DNA from: Posidonia oceanica
Lineage: Eukaryota; Streptophyta; Magnoliopsida; Alismatales; Posidoniaceae
Reading direction: 5' to 3'
Length of the DNA stretch: 64,000 bases
Assembly (NCBI GenBank): GCA_037176725.1
Contig: JAZBRS010000020.1
Coordinates: 85,382,001-85,446,000, forward strand
Shown in pieces: positions 45,932 to 57,323 of this stretch (position 1 is the stretch's first letter; each line of letters begins with the position of its first letter). Position numbers and translations under genes: made by a program. The notes beneath the pieces are model-generated. The model saw only the letters and a list, made by a program, of their open reading frames with translations, was not told the DNA's origin and did no database searches.

Positions 45932-45949
45932 GTCCCACCGTGATTGCCA
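45932..45949 (-). other. Primer-binding site, element C
   Basis: The minus strand reads TGGCAATCACGGTGGGAC, three bases from the LTR. It is almost the same as that of element D, so D could have supplied enzymes to C; that link is inference. Confidence 0.75.
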
Positions 45950-46691
45950 ATCTATGAATATGGGGTTTTGGTGGAGAAGAACTTGTTTTGTTTATTTGTG
46001 CTTTCTCTGCGTCCCCTTTTTTGTATCCAACTCTGTCACTCCACAGGAGATGAAATTGGTGTGATCGCCACTCCAGGTTCGTTTTCGTTGGCCCTCGAGA
46101 TGCCTTGGGAGATGTGTGATGGTTGCAGGTTCAACTACCTTGGGACAACGCCAGCGTTGCCCAAGGGTGCCCGTGCTTGGTGAGTTTCTTCTTTCTTCTT
46201 CTTTTCCTTGCAAAATAGATTTAAAGATACTGATTAGATATTGTGTAGTAAGTGATCTAAGGTAAATAAAAATGATATAAAATAAACAACGAGAAATACT
46301 TACCCGAGGGATTTTATCCCCCTGGTTGCAACTATGAATGAATGCCTAGCTACAACATGTAAGAAATGAAATATGATATGCAAACTATTAAAATGAAAAC
46401 CCCCTTTTAATATGGATGGTATGCGTAGAATGCAAGACACCGTTGGCGTGGTTGGAGATGGGAGAAGACTCAAGCTCTTTGGCACTCTCTCCTTACTCTC
46501 TCGATTTCCACAATTTTTCTCTCATAAATTCCCCTCTAAAATTCCCTCCTCCACACAAATTCATGTCCCAAAAAATCCGTCCCCCAACCTTGTCCTTTGA
46601 TCCTGTGGGGGTACCCCTGCTTTTATAGAGGCAAGGGAGGAACAAAAAAGGAATTGAATGACCAGATTAGCAAACTTTCCAATTCAAGGGT

Positions 46692-46747
46692 GTTATATGC
46701 TGGAAACCCAGCATATAACGTTATAAGCTGGAATCCTAGCGTATAAT
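46692..46747. repeat. GTTAGACGC-type hairpin pair, C 5' LTR
   Basis: The first unit is a perfect 12-nt stem, GTTATATGCTGG / AAAC / CCAGCATATAAC. It differs from the 3' LTR copy by two changes that preserve pairing. The second unit has two arm changes. Confidence 0.92.
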
Positions 46748-46922
46748 GACCTCTAAGGTACAGCTACCAGGATAAAGGAATATTCCCCAATTAAAAGTTG
46801 ATTAAGTGTCATTAAACTAGTGTTAATTGCCTTGACCGGTCAATAGAGTCTAAAGAAGGCAAAAAACACAGATTTCGATTTGGCCAAATAAAGAAAGGTT
46901 GTGGCTGGCACTTGGCTTCCAC

Positions 46923-46978
46923 GTTAGACGTTGGAAAACCAGCGTCCAATGTTATACACTAGGAATCCAGCGTATAAC
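46923..46978. repeat. GTTAGACGC-type hairpin pair, C 5' LTR (second cluster)
   Basis: Adjacent 28-nt units 46923-46950 and 46951-46978. The first is missing from the 3' LTR. Confidence 0.85.
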
Positions 46979-47196
46979 GCCCTTAGTCAGTCTAACTTCC
47001 AAATTTGGTCAAGAAATGAAAGACATTCAAGTTGTTGACTGTTAAAGCTTCATAAGGGATGAAAATAATGTTTTGAGCTGGAGAATAGGTGTTTGGCTCA
47101 AGTGAGAGGCTCTGGATTGAGCAAAGAGCTTCTAGGGACGACCTAATGCTACAAACTACACTACAATGAAGGGAGTGCCAAAACGGGGTATCTATA

Positions 47197-47201
47197 AAGG
47201 C
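47197..47201. repeat. Target-site duplication of element C (right copy)
   Basis: AAGGC against AAGGT at 15058-15062. Confidence 0.8.
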
Positions 47202-47448
47202 ATTGGGTGGTCTTAGGGTCTAGGTTGGAGGTTCAAGTTTAAGTCCGGATTAGGGTTTGGGATTAGGGTTTGGATTAGGGTTTGGGATTAGGGTCTGGAT
47301 TAGGGTTTGGATAAGAGGTAGGGTTTAGGTTAGATCTAGGTTGAAGGTTGGTCTAGGTTTAGGGTTTAGGTTGGATCTACCATGCCACAATCCAAGCAAG
47401 CCTTCAGAGAGATCCACCAACGACCCATTGCCAAAACAGGGTGTCTAC
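47202..47448 (-). mobile_element. Element E 5' LTR, part 2
   Basis: Continues 15062 across element C and matches 120-331 of the window. It ends CAAAACAGGGTGTCTAC at 47448, the outer end of element E. It contains telomere-like TTAGGGTTTGG words at 47245-47375. Confidence 0.88.
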
Positions 47449-47678
47449 TGCCCGCAATGACCATTGTGTCTGCATCCATTGGCACGAGTCATACATTTAG
47501 CATCATATTGCATGCATATCATTGTGTTTTTCGGTTTTCCTCGTCTTTCGACAATAGACTAGGTGGCGACTCCGTTTTTGCTTTATTCTTTGTTTTCTTC
47601 GCCATTATCCGTGACCTCTCTTTTGCACTCGTGCCGATTCATTCCAGCATCGCCGGTCCGTGAGTGGTCATAAGGACA
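47449..47678 (+). mobile_element. Element E', 5' LTR tail (truncated by E)
   Basis: Plus-strand LTR end of the E family, matching the reverse complement of 12781-13060 (TTGGCACGAGT, AATAGACTAGGTGGCGACT). It is cut at 47449 by the outer end of E. Confidence 0.8.
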
Positions 47679-47679
47679 G

Positions 47680-47697
47680 TGGCGACTCCGCTGGGGA
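47680..47697 (+). other. Primer-binding site, element E' (tRNA-Arg)
   Basis: TGGCGACTCCGCTGGGGA, one base after the LTR end, undecayed. Confidence 0.9.
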
Positions 47698-48749
47698 AAC
47701 AGAGACTCCATCTTTCGATTCCGCTTTTCTTGCTTGCTTGGTTTATTGCTTGTGCTTGCTTTGCCTGGTTGCCTTTATGCTTATCCATGCTTTAATTCAT
47801 GCTAAATGCCCTATTTACATGCCTTTTATGTGGTGAACGCTTGCTTTACACATATGCTATGCCACTACACTTGCACATGCCATGCTGTACATGCATTTTG
47901 ATGTGATGAATGTTTTCCCTTTTCACCATCATGTCCACAACACTTGCACATGCCATGCACATGCCTTTTGCCTTGTTGTATGTTGCTTGCATGCCATGAT
48001 TCCATGTTTCTTTCTCCTTTTGCATATGCCATGCCTAGGACATTAGAAACATGCTTGTTTCACCTTTGGCTTAATTTAAAAGCTATAAATAAAACCAAAC
48101 AATAACATCTAAGCACAACTAGAGCCAAACTTGCAATCTATCCCCTCTGGCTAAATAAAATGCAAGTAAAAAACATCAAAGCATCTTTGCATGAATGAAC
48201 ATCTTAGAAAGCATGCATCTTCTCATCCCTGAGTCCACCCACAGTTTGAGAAGGATGGATCCGGTCTCTCGTTCTTTGGCTTCGGCGTGGGACGAGTTGA
48301 TCAATTTGTCCCCCTTTGTCCGGGGTCGTGTCGGTGTTTATAGAGGGTACAGCTCATTGCTACTGCATGAGTCGAAGCCACGAATTCACCACCGTTCGCT
48401 CCCTGCATTTTGCCCAGGATTAGGGACGGCACCTATTTCTATCTAGAGTCTTAAACCCATACCCATGAGAGAGTTCGAGTAGGCAGCCTACTCAGGACAT
48501 GCATGGTGAGAGAGCGCATACTAGGACATTCATCCGCATGTGTGCCATTCATGCCACAACCTGCATCGCGTCCATGTTCTAACATCTTTGTTGTTGTTGC
48601 CTCCACAGGTAGGTGCGGGTTTCCTCAGCCAGGAGCCTGAGCGTCCCTCCTTTTCCTCGAGCTATCTGTCGCCTCCAACAATAGCTCATCTTAGGTCTCG
48701 GACTTCTACTTCTAGCTACAGACCCATTCGCACCCGCTCGTGGTCTGTT
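47698..48749 (+). other. Element E' 5' leader
   Basis: Mirror counterpart of 11668-12761 in E. GCTTGCTT and CATGCC-type short repeats; no coding. The sequence CCTCCACAGGTAGGTG at about 48600 resembles splice signals but nothing else supports an intron. Confidence 0.6.
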
Positions 48750-50088
48750 ATGGCCCAGCAAACCAGCGAGCCTCTTTCCTCTTTGACATCGGAGGGATCC
48801 CGCTTTCGGCCCCTCCTTCCACCTCTTTGACATCCGTCGTCTCTTTGCCTCTTCTGGTGTAGGAGACTTCTCGACCCCTTTATTTGGAACAAGGGCAAAC
48901 CCAAGTCGGTCTGGAGCTTGTCACTGAGTCAACCACGGTGATCGCCACTCAAGCTCCAGGAGCGTCGCCTTTCATTCCTTCCCAAGGCCTTCCCATCTCA
49001 GGAATCCGGTCATCTGCTGCTGTCTCATCCATAGGGTCCCTTCCCATTGGCTCTTCCACTTTCGTGCCTCTGTTTGTGGTCGACCCCTTGCATCCCAGCC
49101 CGTCGGTCGAAGAGTCGCCCGCCTTGCAAGTGCAGTATCTGATGGCTTTGGCCCAGAGGCTGCAAGGCGTGGCTTTCGCTCTGGACCCAACTACGATCCA
49201 CTCTTTCCTTCTGACCCCTGAGGTTCCAGTGCAGCCCACCATAGCTCTGCAGGCTCACCACACTGCACTCTCGCCCTCACCATCGCCCCAGCTCTTCGCA
49301 GCTTCAACGGTACATGTGCCTTTTCTGCCTCTTGCATTTACACAGCACTTTCCACTACATGTAACTCCATCACATGGTGGCCAGTCCCTTGGATTGGTAG
49401 GAGCACAGCACCCACTGTGCCCATTGCCCGGGACCATGTCGGTGCAACAGCTGCTGCTCCCACGCACTACACCTTACATGACACAGCATTTATCTTATCC
49501 ACTCCCCATGCATCAGGTTAAGATCCCAGCATGCATGCCACAACACCATTCACCCTTGCACAGGTATGCTGGCCATCATGCCTCGACACCAGGTGGCGTG
49601 ATGGTGGATCTAGTGGAGCACTATCATGCAACCCATACAGCATATGTTGTCCCTGCCTTAGCTACACTAGTCTCAAAAGTAGCGACTTCAGACACCCTCC
49701 TTGCCATGATGGGCGATCTAGAAAGAGCACTTCGTCAAGCACAAGGCACGGACCGCCAGTCTTACCAATTCTGGGACCTCTGCTACTTCCTAGAGGCCAC
49801 ACTCCCTTCGAACTTCCACATCCCAGAATTTGAAAAATACAATGGTAGAGGCTGCCTCATCTCACATCTAAGGGCATACTATGGAGACCTTGCTCAACTT
49901 CAGGCTGACGACAGGCTCTTGATCCGCCTGTTCCTGAAGAGTCTGACCGGCCCGTGCTCAAGTGGTTCACTTCCCTTGACATGGCCACAATCCAAACTTG
50001 GAAGAACCTCAGCCAAGTGTTCCTCGAGCAATACTTCTTCAATCTCGACTTGATCCCCAAGCAAGAAGATCTTGTCGCCATCCGGCAG
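48750..50088 (+). pseudogene. gag of element E' (frameshifted and truncated)
   Basis: Starts at ATG 48750 (MAQQTSEPL..., paralogous to MA.HASEPLGS of E), changes frame before 48884, then reads to about 49945. It shares AQRLQG, LTPEVPVQP and VQQLLLP with E and has the capsid motifs IPEFEKYNGRGC and SHLRAYYGDLAQLQADDRLLIRLF. A second frameshift near 49945 moves LKWFTSLDMATIQTW and FFNLDLIPKQEDLVAIRQ to the next frame (49954 onward). At 50089 the LTR of E'' interrupts it. Nothing of pol is left. Confidence 0.8.
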
Positions 50089-50950
50089 TGTAACCATGTG
50101 ATCGAATGGCTCGATAGCCGAATCACGGGCCACAGCCAACGGTGGATCTGAGGAAGGACACTCGACTCGAAAACACTGGAAAACGGTGAAGAAGACAAAG
50201 GATAAAGCAAAAACGGAGTCGCCACTTAGTCTATTAAATCGGAAGACGAGGAAAATCGAGGAAAGCATGAAAAACATGCAAATGTATGCAATGTTATGCA
50301 AAAATATGACTCATGCTTAGGATAAAGGCATAATGGTCATTACGGGCCAAGAGAAAAGGTAAGGACTCCTATTACGCACAGGGAAGGTGTTAGGCAGCCC
50401 CATACACCCGGAATCGGTCTTTCTAGGCTATTCACTCACATATGCGGGAATGTCGGCAGTGCTTGCCTTTAACTATACGCCTAAGGGCGAGGGATGCTAT
50501 GCCATGCTATGAATGCTTTAACATGCTTAAAAGTATGCTTAATGCCATGATGCATGAGGGAAAACAAAACACGTGATCTATGTGCTCAGCAGTGCTGTTG
50601 GTATCTAAACTGGGCATGCCTCGGTTCATAAGAAGTCCAAACAGTAAGCATCATCGCTCTAGATGCAATGCAAGTGCAAAACAAAACGTCGAAGGAAAAC
50701 CATGCAATGCAAGGAGGCAGCATGCAACATGTATTCATAAAACATGCTAAGCTTAGTGAAAACCATGCCAAAACAACTAACTAAAGTTTAAAATAGCATG
50801 ATGTGATGATAAACGGGCCAAGGAAATAAAACCAAGGCGTAAAACTGGAAAACCAACATCAAACCACATGCACATGGAAGTGACCAAAGGTGAAAGCGAC
50901 GTTCGAGTCGAAAACTGTGTTTGAAAATAGGGTGCAGTAAGTTTTAAAAC

Positions 50951-51893
50951 GTTAGACGCTGGAGTACCCAACGTCTTATGTAAGACGCTGGAATACTCTG
51001 CGTCCAACACAGAGAGCAAAAATTTGCAGAAAACATGCGTATTTCAGAAAACATGGATCTTAATGCCACATGAAAGCTATGGATAAGTAAACCAAGCTAG
51101 GCAATCAAAGAAATAATGATCAAAGCGCAGAAACAAAAGCGAGCATGAAATCTGGATGTTGCAGACTCATGGTGTTAAACGCTACATATCCTGTTCATAG
51201 CGTACAACACAGAGAGCACAAATCCTGAAGAAGAAACATGGCATGCATTCGAGGATCAAGAAAAACCATGGAAATCAAAGAGCACCTGGAAAGGAAACCA
51301 CAACCTGGCATGCATTCATAACCCAAACAAACATTCCAAAAAGATTTTAAGTGCCAACACTGGGAAATAAGACTCTGGGGTGTAGGACGCTGAAGTCCCC
51401 TGCGTCTTACATAGGACGCTGGGATCCTCAGTGTCCAACACCCTGGTAGGCTATTTGAAAAAGAGGAGAAGAATCCCAAAATAGAATCATTAGCATACGA
51501 TCTAAAACATGATATCAGAGGCTCATGGGAACACATGCAACATATTAAACCACAGAGGACCAATCAAAACACATTTACAAAAGAAATAAGTAAAAAAGGG
51601 GACTGAAGCATAAAACATTGGGACAAGGCGCATCTTACATAAGACGCGCAAAATCCTGCGTCTTACACTCAGGGATGCAGTTTTGGAAAAAGGGATGAAA
51701 ACCAAGCAAGATTAACATGAAATCTAACTAGGCATGCATGAATCCATGTTAAGAACACACACCAAGCTTCAGATGTCATAAAACATTGATTCCACTTGCA
51801 AAAGGAAATAAAAAACATCAAAAGAATAAGCAGGGCGTAGGACGCTAGGAAAGGGTGCGTCTAACGTAAGACGCACCAGTTCTTGCGTCTTAC
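50951..51893. repeat. GTTAGACGC-type hairpin pairs at about 220-bp intervals, E'' LTR
   Basis: Pairs at 50951-51008 (two 29-nt units), 51382-51439 (two 29-nt), 51610-51666 (29 + 28) and 51838-51893 (two 28-nt), plus one longer single unit at 51174-51208. Spacing of starts is 223, 208, 228 and 228 bp. Flanking words (AGAGAGCAMAAAT, AACATGGCATGC) recur, so the whole segment may be a diverged tandem repeat. Confidence 0.85.
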
Positions 51894-52025
51894 AAGCCGG
51901 GGTGCTTCTAGGCATGATCCAGCATCCAAATCGATTGAAAACAGAAAACTAACTACCTAGTAAGCAAGAGCAAGCAAAAACGAACACGATCATATATTTA
52001 AAACAAGAAATGGGCTAGTGGATTG

Positions 52026-52030
52026 CTCCA
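52026..52030. repeat. Target-site duplication of element B (left copy)
   Basis: CTCCA, against CTTCA at 59795-59799 (one transition). Confidence 0.8.
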
Positions 52031-53336
52031 TGATGTGTACGTTTTAAATATCGCAAGTGCACGGCGGACTATGGAGTACGTATGCAAGTACGGGTCGATC
52101 CCACAAACTCGAGACTTTCAAATCTTTGATTGTGATAAGCGACTTAGAAAATTAAAAGAGATGATGATGGATTCTATCTAAAGTTAATTACGAAGAAGGA
52201 ATCACAAAGAGAATATCGATAGAAAAAAAGCACATCTAGAGTTTCCATCCATTAGATCATAGTTGATCATGCAAATATCTAGTTCATCTCATCTTTTACA
52301 ACAAGTTCTAACTATCAAGGATTATTATTAAACATGAATAATGCATGAAGATGAAACACCTACTATGCAATATCAAGATCTAACATGTCAATAACGAGAA
52401 TAAACCATAAAGAAGCATTATTCTATGATGATCTATCAAGATGCATGTTTGAAATATACCAAGATAATGAGATATATGAAACGTTTTTTATTTCTAAACA
52501 ACAATCATTAAATATAGACCATAAGAATACGTGATTAACAATGATCTATCAAAATATAATTGCAAAAGTAGATAATAAGAAAGAGACAATGATCATGAAG
52601 CATAGAAGACGAGACAAGACTAAATATTGCAATCATGTCCTAGATCTAACTTCAAGAACCCTAGATGTAAAGAGTGGTTTAGCCTAACATGGCAATGGAA
52701 AGAAACATGCAACAAATTAAAGGAACAATAAGAGACAACATGATTAAAATTAAAGGAGAATTTTTATTAATTATAACCTGGAAACTACACCATTTGAGAG
52801 TCCTCCACGCATGCAAGGGAGGAAGAAGGCCCTAGAGAAGAAGTATACAAAGTAGAAACTCCCCCTTTCCCCAACACATTGGGTCTATTTATAGTCTTAC
52901 AAGATTAATTCCTCGTTCGAAAACAAAGCTGATTTAAATGACAAATATTCAATTCAAATACATAAAATATACGTCGTTATCTTGATCCACATGAAAGAAT
53001 CAATAAAAAATATCAAATCCGGGAGCCTGCTAGGCGCTCAAACTGCCAACTGGTGCCTGAGAGGCACCTGTATCTCCCCAGTCTCGCTAATTAGAAATCT
53101 CTGATTCTTCAGAATTTTATTTTGTATCTTTAAAAACTTTATTTTCTGGATTTGTCTTTTCTTTGCATGCCTCCACGGATCTGTACCCAAATTTGCTTCT
53201 TTTCTCTTTTATTTTCATTACTTCACCTAATTACCTGGTTCTGCACAAATTACATAAAACACCCTTGAGACGTATTATTTATATACAAAATAGATAAATA
53301 TGGGATATGAAATATGTAACAATAATGTGCTCATCA
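52031..53336 (-). repeat. Element B 3' LTR
   Basis: TG...CA ends. Matches 58497-59794 closely by eye. Two 17-nt hairpins, 30 bp apart, at 53022-53038 and 53052-53068. TATA box (CTATAAATAGACCC on the minus strand) near 52885-52900. Confidence 0.93.
53022..53068. repeat. GGCGCC-type hairpin pair, B 3' LTR
   Basis: GGAGCCT-GCT-AGGCGCT and GGTGCCT-GAG-AGGCACC, starts 30 bp apart, as in the A leader. Confidence 0.8.
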
Positions 53337-54626
53337 AATACCCCCATACCTATCTTTTGCTAGTCCTCGAGCAAAACCTAAAACTAACATAATCTTTAGA
53401 AAAGCAGCAAAATCCTAACTCACTTTCGTAGGAATCGCGATTGCACTTAGCACGTGCAACAAGCCTTTAAACTACTAGGTTGCCCTAGTGGACGAGTGGT
53501 GTCTCGTGAGGGTTTGCAGTGGATCTACCCACAAAATCCCAAAAGAAAGGGGGGAAATGGAAATAAAAAGATTAAAAAAATATATATATATATTATTTAC
53601 ACTATCACTATCCACAATCTTTTAACAAGTTAGAAAGCTTCTAAAATACCTTGAGTCTTTACTCTCCAGCTCTACCTCAAATCAAGATATCTCTCTCCTC
53701 CTCATGTCATGGAAACTCTTTCCTACTTTTCACACCATCATTCATTAAATTTGACTCACATGTACCTTGTGTTTGTGAAAATAGTCCTTAACAATGATTT
53801 TCAGGTCCTACTTGAGCACATTTACATTTTATTTAAAACAATTCAAAGACTTTATTCTTGCTTTCTTAGGCTTTTTCTTGGCTACCTATTTAGCGAACTT
53901 TAGGTCAATGATTCCCAAACCAGACGGCTTTAGGACACCAAGTGTTGAGACACCCCTAAGGACTTAATTACTCAAGTAACCAAGGCCACAAAGACAAGAT
54001 TTTCCTTTTTTTTCTTTCTTTTTTTTTCATGCTTTTGTCCTTTAATCACCTTTTTACGTGAATATCCAATGCTTCCTGAGGCACGGTTACCCAGTTACTC
54101 AGTGACTGTTAGACTTTTAGCCTCTCTTTTTTTCTCTCTTTTTTTTTTTATATGCTCAGGTGTTCAGGTCTTCCTTCTTTCTTTTCTTTTTTTTCATAGT
54201 CAATGACTAAAGTGTAAGTGTAAGATAAGGTACACATGTGTTTAAGGATAATCCAGATGATGCTATTTTTTAGATTTTGTCTCCAATCTAGGGTTTGAGA
54301 GACTCCATTCTATCGGCTTTACCTTTGAACTTCAACGCAAAGTCACTTATCCACCCCTAGCTAGCTAAATTATTATGGATAATTCCTAATTATTTTTTTT
54401 GTTTGTTTTTTTTTTTCAATACAGAAAATGAAAAAGACACAGAGAAGACTCCCCCCATACCTAAACCATGCATTGTCCTCAATGTATGCAATAATATGAT
54501 ATGATCAATGAATTGAAATAAAGTTAGAATAATGATACCTAATCAGGGATGAAGTGCTTCTGCTGTTAAAAGAGAAAAATATATATAAATATAAAAATAT
54601 TTACACTATAGACAAAAACTTAGGTC
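53337..54626 (-). other. Element B 3' noncoding block
   Basis: Homologous to 2583-4012 of element A over nearly its full length. Purine tract GGTATGGGGGTATT on the minus strand at 53337-53350. No coding. Confidence 0.75.
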
Positions 54627-55619
54627 TCATGATTTAGGTGGATGCCTAGCCTTCCACACTTCTTCCCTCTTTTCCAAAAACCATTTCAACTCATCCTTAG
54701 TTAATTCGGAAATATCCTCCTCTATGAATGAGGCTATAAATGCTCCATATTCCTCATATGCATTTTGAGTCCATGGGTGGATGTCTACGTATGTTGGCGC
54801 ATGAGCTGATTTAGTGATAGGATCTGAATAATGAGGTGGAATGTAGATAGTGGAACCAATGGATTTATCATTAGATGAAAAAGATGGTTCGAGTGGGGGT
54901 TCATGAGGGGTAGGAAGAAGTTCAATTCCAACATTGACTATTTGCTCATGGACCTTCTCAGTAAGCTTCTCTACTTGGACCTTTTTACACTTGTTGAAAT
55001 TCCTAGACTTTGACTTAGCCTTAGTTTTGGGTCCAAGCCCCATATGCAAAATATTAGGATTTTCGAAGGAATGCATGGATTGATTATCTATCTTGAAAAC
55101 ATTAAGTTCTGCCGTCATGTTCCCAAATGTGAGCTTCAACATACCACTCCGACAATTGATCAGGGCATTGGATGTTGCCAAAAATGGTCGACCCAAAATG
55201 ATAGGTATTTGACCCTTTGGGTTTGAAACCGGTTGGGTTTCTACAACAATGAAATCCATAGGATATATGAATCCCCCAACCTTCACAAGAACATCTTCTA
55301 TTATCCCCATAGGCTTTTTGATGGACCTATTAGCTAATTGTATTGTGACAGAAGTAGGCTTGAGTTCTCCTAATCCTAATTACTCGTAAATAGTGTAAGG
55401 GATTAGGTTAATGCTTGCACCTAGGTCAAGGAGTGCATTATCAATAACAGAATTTCCAATAACACAAGAAATAGTAGGACAACCTGGGTCCTTCTGCTTC
55501 ATTGGAATTGGACTAGTCAGGATGGAGCTTACATTGGCAGTGAGAAATGCCTTCTTTGGCACTTGGGTTGTTTTCTTCTGGGTACACATGTCTTTTAGAT
55601 ATTTTGCATACGTAGGTAC
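54627..55619 (-). pseudogene. Aspartic protease domain, element B
   Basis: Continues the gag frame. Retropepsin core: LDLGASINLIP (active site DLGAS; family usual D-S/T-G-A) at about 55420, then VLVKVGGFIYPMDFIVVE, and the late motif ILGRPFLATSNALI near 55180. Stops at 55620 (CAG to TAG) and 55380 (CAA to TAA) interrupt. The frame ends at 54627 after an acidic helix (LTKDELKWFLEKREE) where other gypsy elements would run into RT. The active site reads DLG in place of DTG or DSG, so activity is doubtful. Confidence 0.8.
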
Positions 55620-57323
55620 CTATTGGATCACATCCAGAAGTGGAATATTGACTTTGACTTGCTCAAAGATTTGTCTAACCTTATCCATGTTAGCCATTTT
55701 ATTAGACCTAAGTCTATTTGGAAATGGTGCTTTTGGCTGGTTGGGTCGACTCGACTCAGAAACTAATGGCTCTTCAGACTGGCCTCGGATGGATTGATCA
55801 TTTGGGCTTGAATTAGATGGTGGATCCTTCTGAGTCAAATCAGGCATGACAACATGGTTGTTAACATGTTTTCCAAATCTCAAAGAGATGATTGAGTTTA
55901 ATGTATCTGTCTGGAGATCATTAAGCATATTAACCTGATGGGCCTGTTGGGATAGATTTGGATTTTGGCCCTTTGGGTTTACCTCAGGTTGGCTTGGAAA
56001 TTTTCCTTTTTCCCTCTCTCCTATAGTGGTTGCTAGCTGGCCCATCTGCATCTCTAGACGAGCTATAGCCTGAGTATTGGCTGTGAGAGATTGACTTGTG
56101 GAACTCATGATATTGTGTGTGGCCTTAACAAACGTCTCTAGACTCTTTTCTAAAAAATTGATCTTTTTATCTTCAACGCTTGGTGGGTGTAAAGGTGGAT
56201 TGGCTTGTGGACCCTGATTGTAATAAGGTCTAGGTTGACTAGGACCTGGTTGATTCAGATTGGGCCCTGTTTGATGTGGTCCTTGGGTCCATGAAAAATT
56301 TTGATGGTTCCTCCACCCAGGATTGTAGGTGGAAGCATAAGGATCATGACTTTGCCTTTGATAGGCCACATTGACATGCTCAGGTTCATTAACTGTTGGG
56401 CTCATGAATGGACACTCTTCAACAAGATGATTAGATGCTTGGCATCTAGTGCAAATAGGATTGGATTGAGAGACTTGACTCACAAGGGCACTATTTTGAA
56501 GCTCAAGGGCTTCAATCCTACGTATCAAGGCAGCCATTTTTGCTTGATCAACAACAGATGTTTCTACTACATGCTTGTCTCTAGAAGGTGTAGCATTATC
56601 ACTAGTGGTTTCCCACTGTACTGTTTTCTCAGCTATCTCTTCTAAAAATCCCCAAGCCTCTTCTTCACTTTTTCCCATGAAATTTCCTTGACACATGGAC
56701 TCTAACAATGTCCTAGAAGAATAATTTAGCCCTTCATATACAATTGGACAGAATCTCCACTTTTCGACTCCATGATATGAGCATTGAGCTAGAAGATCCT
56801 TAAACCTCTCTAGGCATTTCCAAAATGGTCCATTAATTGCTTTCCTAAGTTGTTGGGTCTTATGATGTGGAAAATATTTCTTCAAGAAAACTTTCACAAA
56901 ATCATTCCATGTGCTTATTGAATCAATGGGGAGACTATATAACCACTTCTTTGCCCCATCCTAAACTGCAAATGATATGAATCTCAATTTTATTGCATCA
57001 TCAGATAACTGTTGTAACTTTATCATTGCACATACTTCTTCAAACTCCCTAACAAAAAGGTAGGCATCCCCTTCTCCACTAAATTTGGGCAACAAGCTAA
57101 TGTAGTGGGCCTTAAGCTCAAAAATGTTCCCGTTAGGTGTAGGCATTCTAATGCATGAAGGTTGGACTATTCTAACAGGGTAGCATCTATCCTGAAGGGA
57201 TTGTTGATTAATTAATTCATCCATCTTTGTATCTTCAATATCACTTTTAAAACAATCACGTAGGTTGGGCTCTAAACTAACCGAGTGATGTGTATAGTCC
57301 CTAACCCAAACTGGCATGCACAA
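55620..57323 (-). pseudogene. gag of element B
   Basis: One frame from 57323, broken only by TAG at 56961 (one transition from CAG) and TAG at 55620. N-terminal capsid part with LLPKFSGEGDAYLFVREFEEVC and IKLRFISFAV, then FLKKYFPHHKT, LLAQCSYHGVEKW and a zinc knuckle CTRCQASNHLVEEC (about 56415-56460). The C-terminal part is rich in glutamine, asparagine and proline, with TANTQAIARLEMQMGQL, which is shared with element A. Typical plant gypsy gag of about 570 residues. Confidence 0.9.

Larger units (their letters stand above)
15063..47196 (-). mobile_element. Element C: gag-only LTR retrotransposon, interrupted by element D
   Basis: Minus-strand element. LTRs at 15063-16281 and 45953-47196, primer site at 45932-45949, purine tract at 16282-16295, and a 5-bp duplication. 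Without D it is about 9.9 kb. It encodes a decayed gag with a long acidic-proline repeat tail but no protease, reverse transcriptase or integrase, so it is non-autonomous. Its hairpin word (GTTAGACGC type) is in both LTRs, in the leader and in the 3' noncoding part. It is inserted in the 5' LTR of element E. Confidence 0.9.
45953..47196 (-). repeat. Element C 5' LTR
   Basis: Matches 15063-16281. The terminal bases have decayed (plus strand TATGAATA ... TCTATA). Hairpin pairs lie at 46692-46747 and 46923-46978. Confidence 0.92.
50089..52030 (-). mobile_element. Element E'' LTR, part 1 (interrupted by element B)
   Basis: Starts TGTAACCATG at the break in the E' gag and follows the E 5' LTR (50130-50400 against 12850-13130; 51990-52015 against 14080-14110). 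It contains five segments of about 220 bp, each with one GTTAGACGC-type hairpin pair. As its outer end touches E' gag, it is a 3' LTR of a minus-strand insertion or a solo LTR. Confidence 0.8.

Noticed and set aside
47680..47697. tRNA gene fragment
   Set aside because: Only 18 bases of tRNA 3'-end complement directly after an LTR, which is a primer-binding site.
48595..48625. Splice acceptor and donor in the E' leader
   Set aside because: CCACAG|GTAGGTG looks good but no reading frame upstream needs it and the counterpart in E does not support it.
50089..50150. Recombination junction joining gag and an inverted LTR by microhomology
   Set aside because: The sequence from 50089 starts with TGTAACC and aligns to the true LTR end of E (TGTTGTGACC), so a plain insertion of E'' explains it better.
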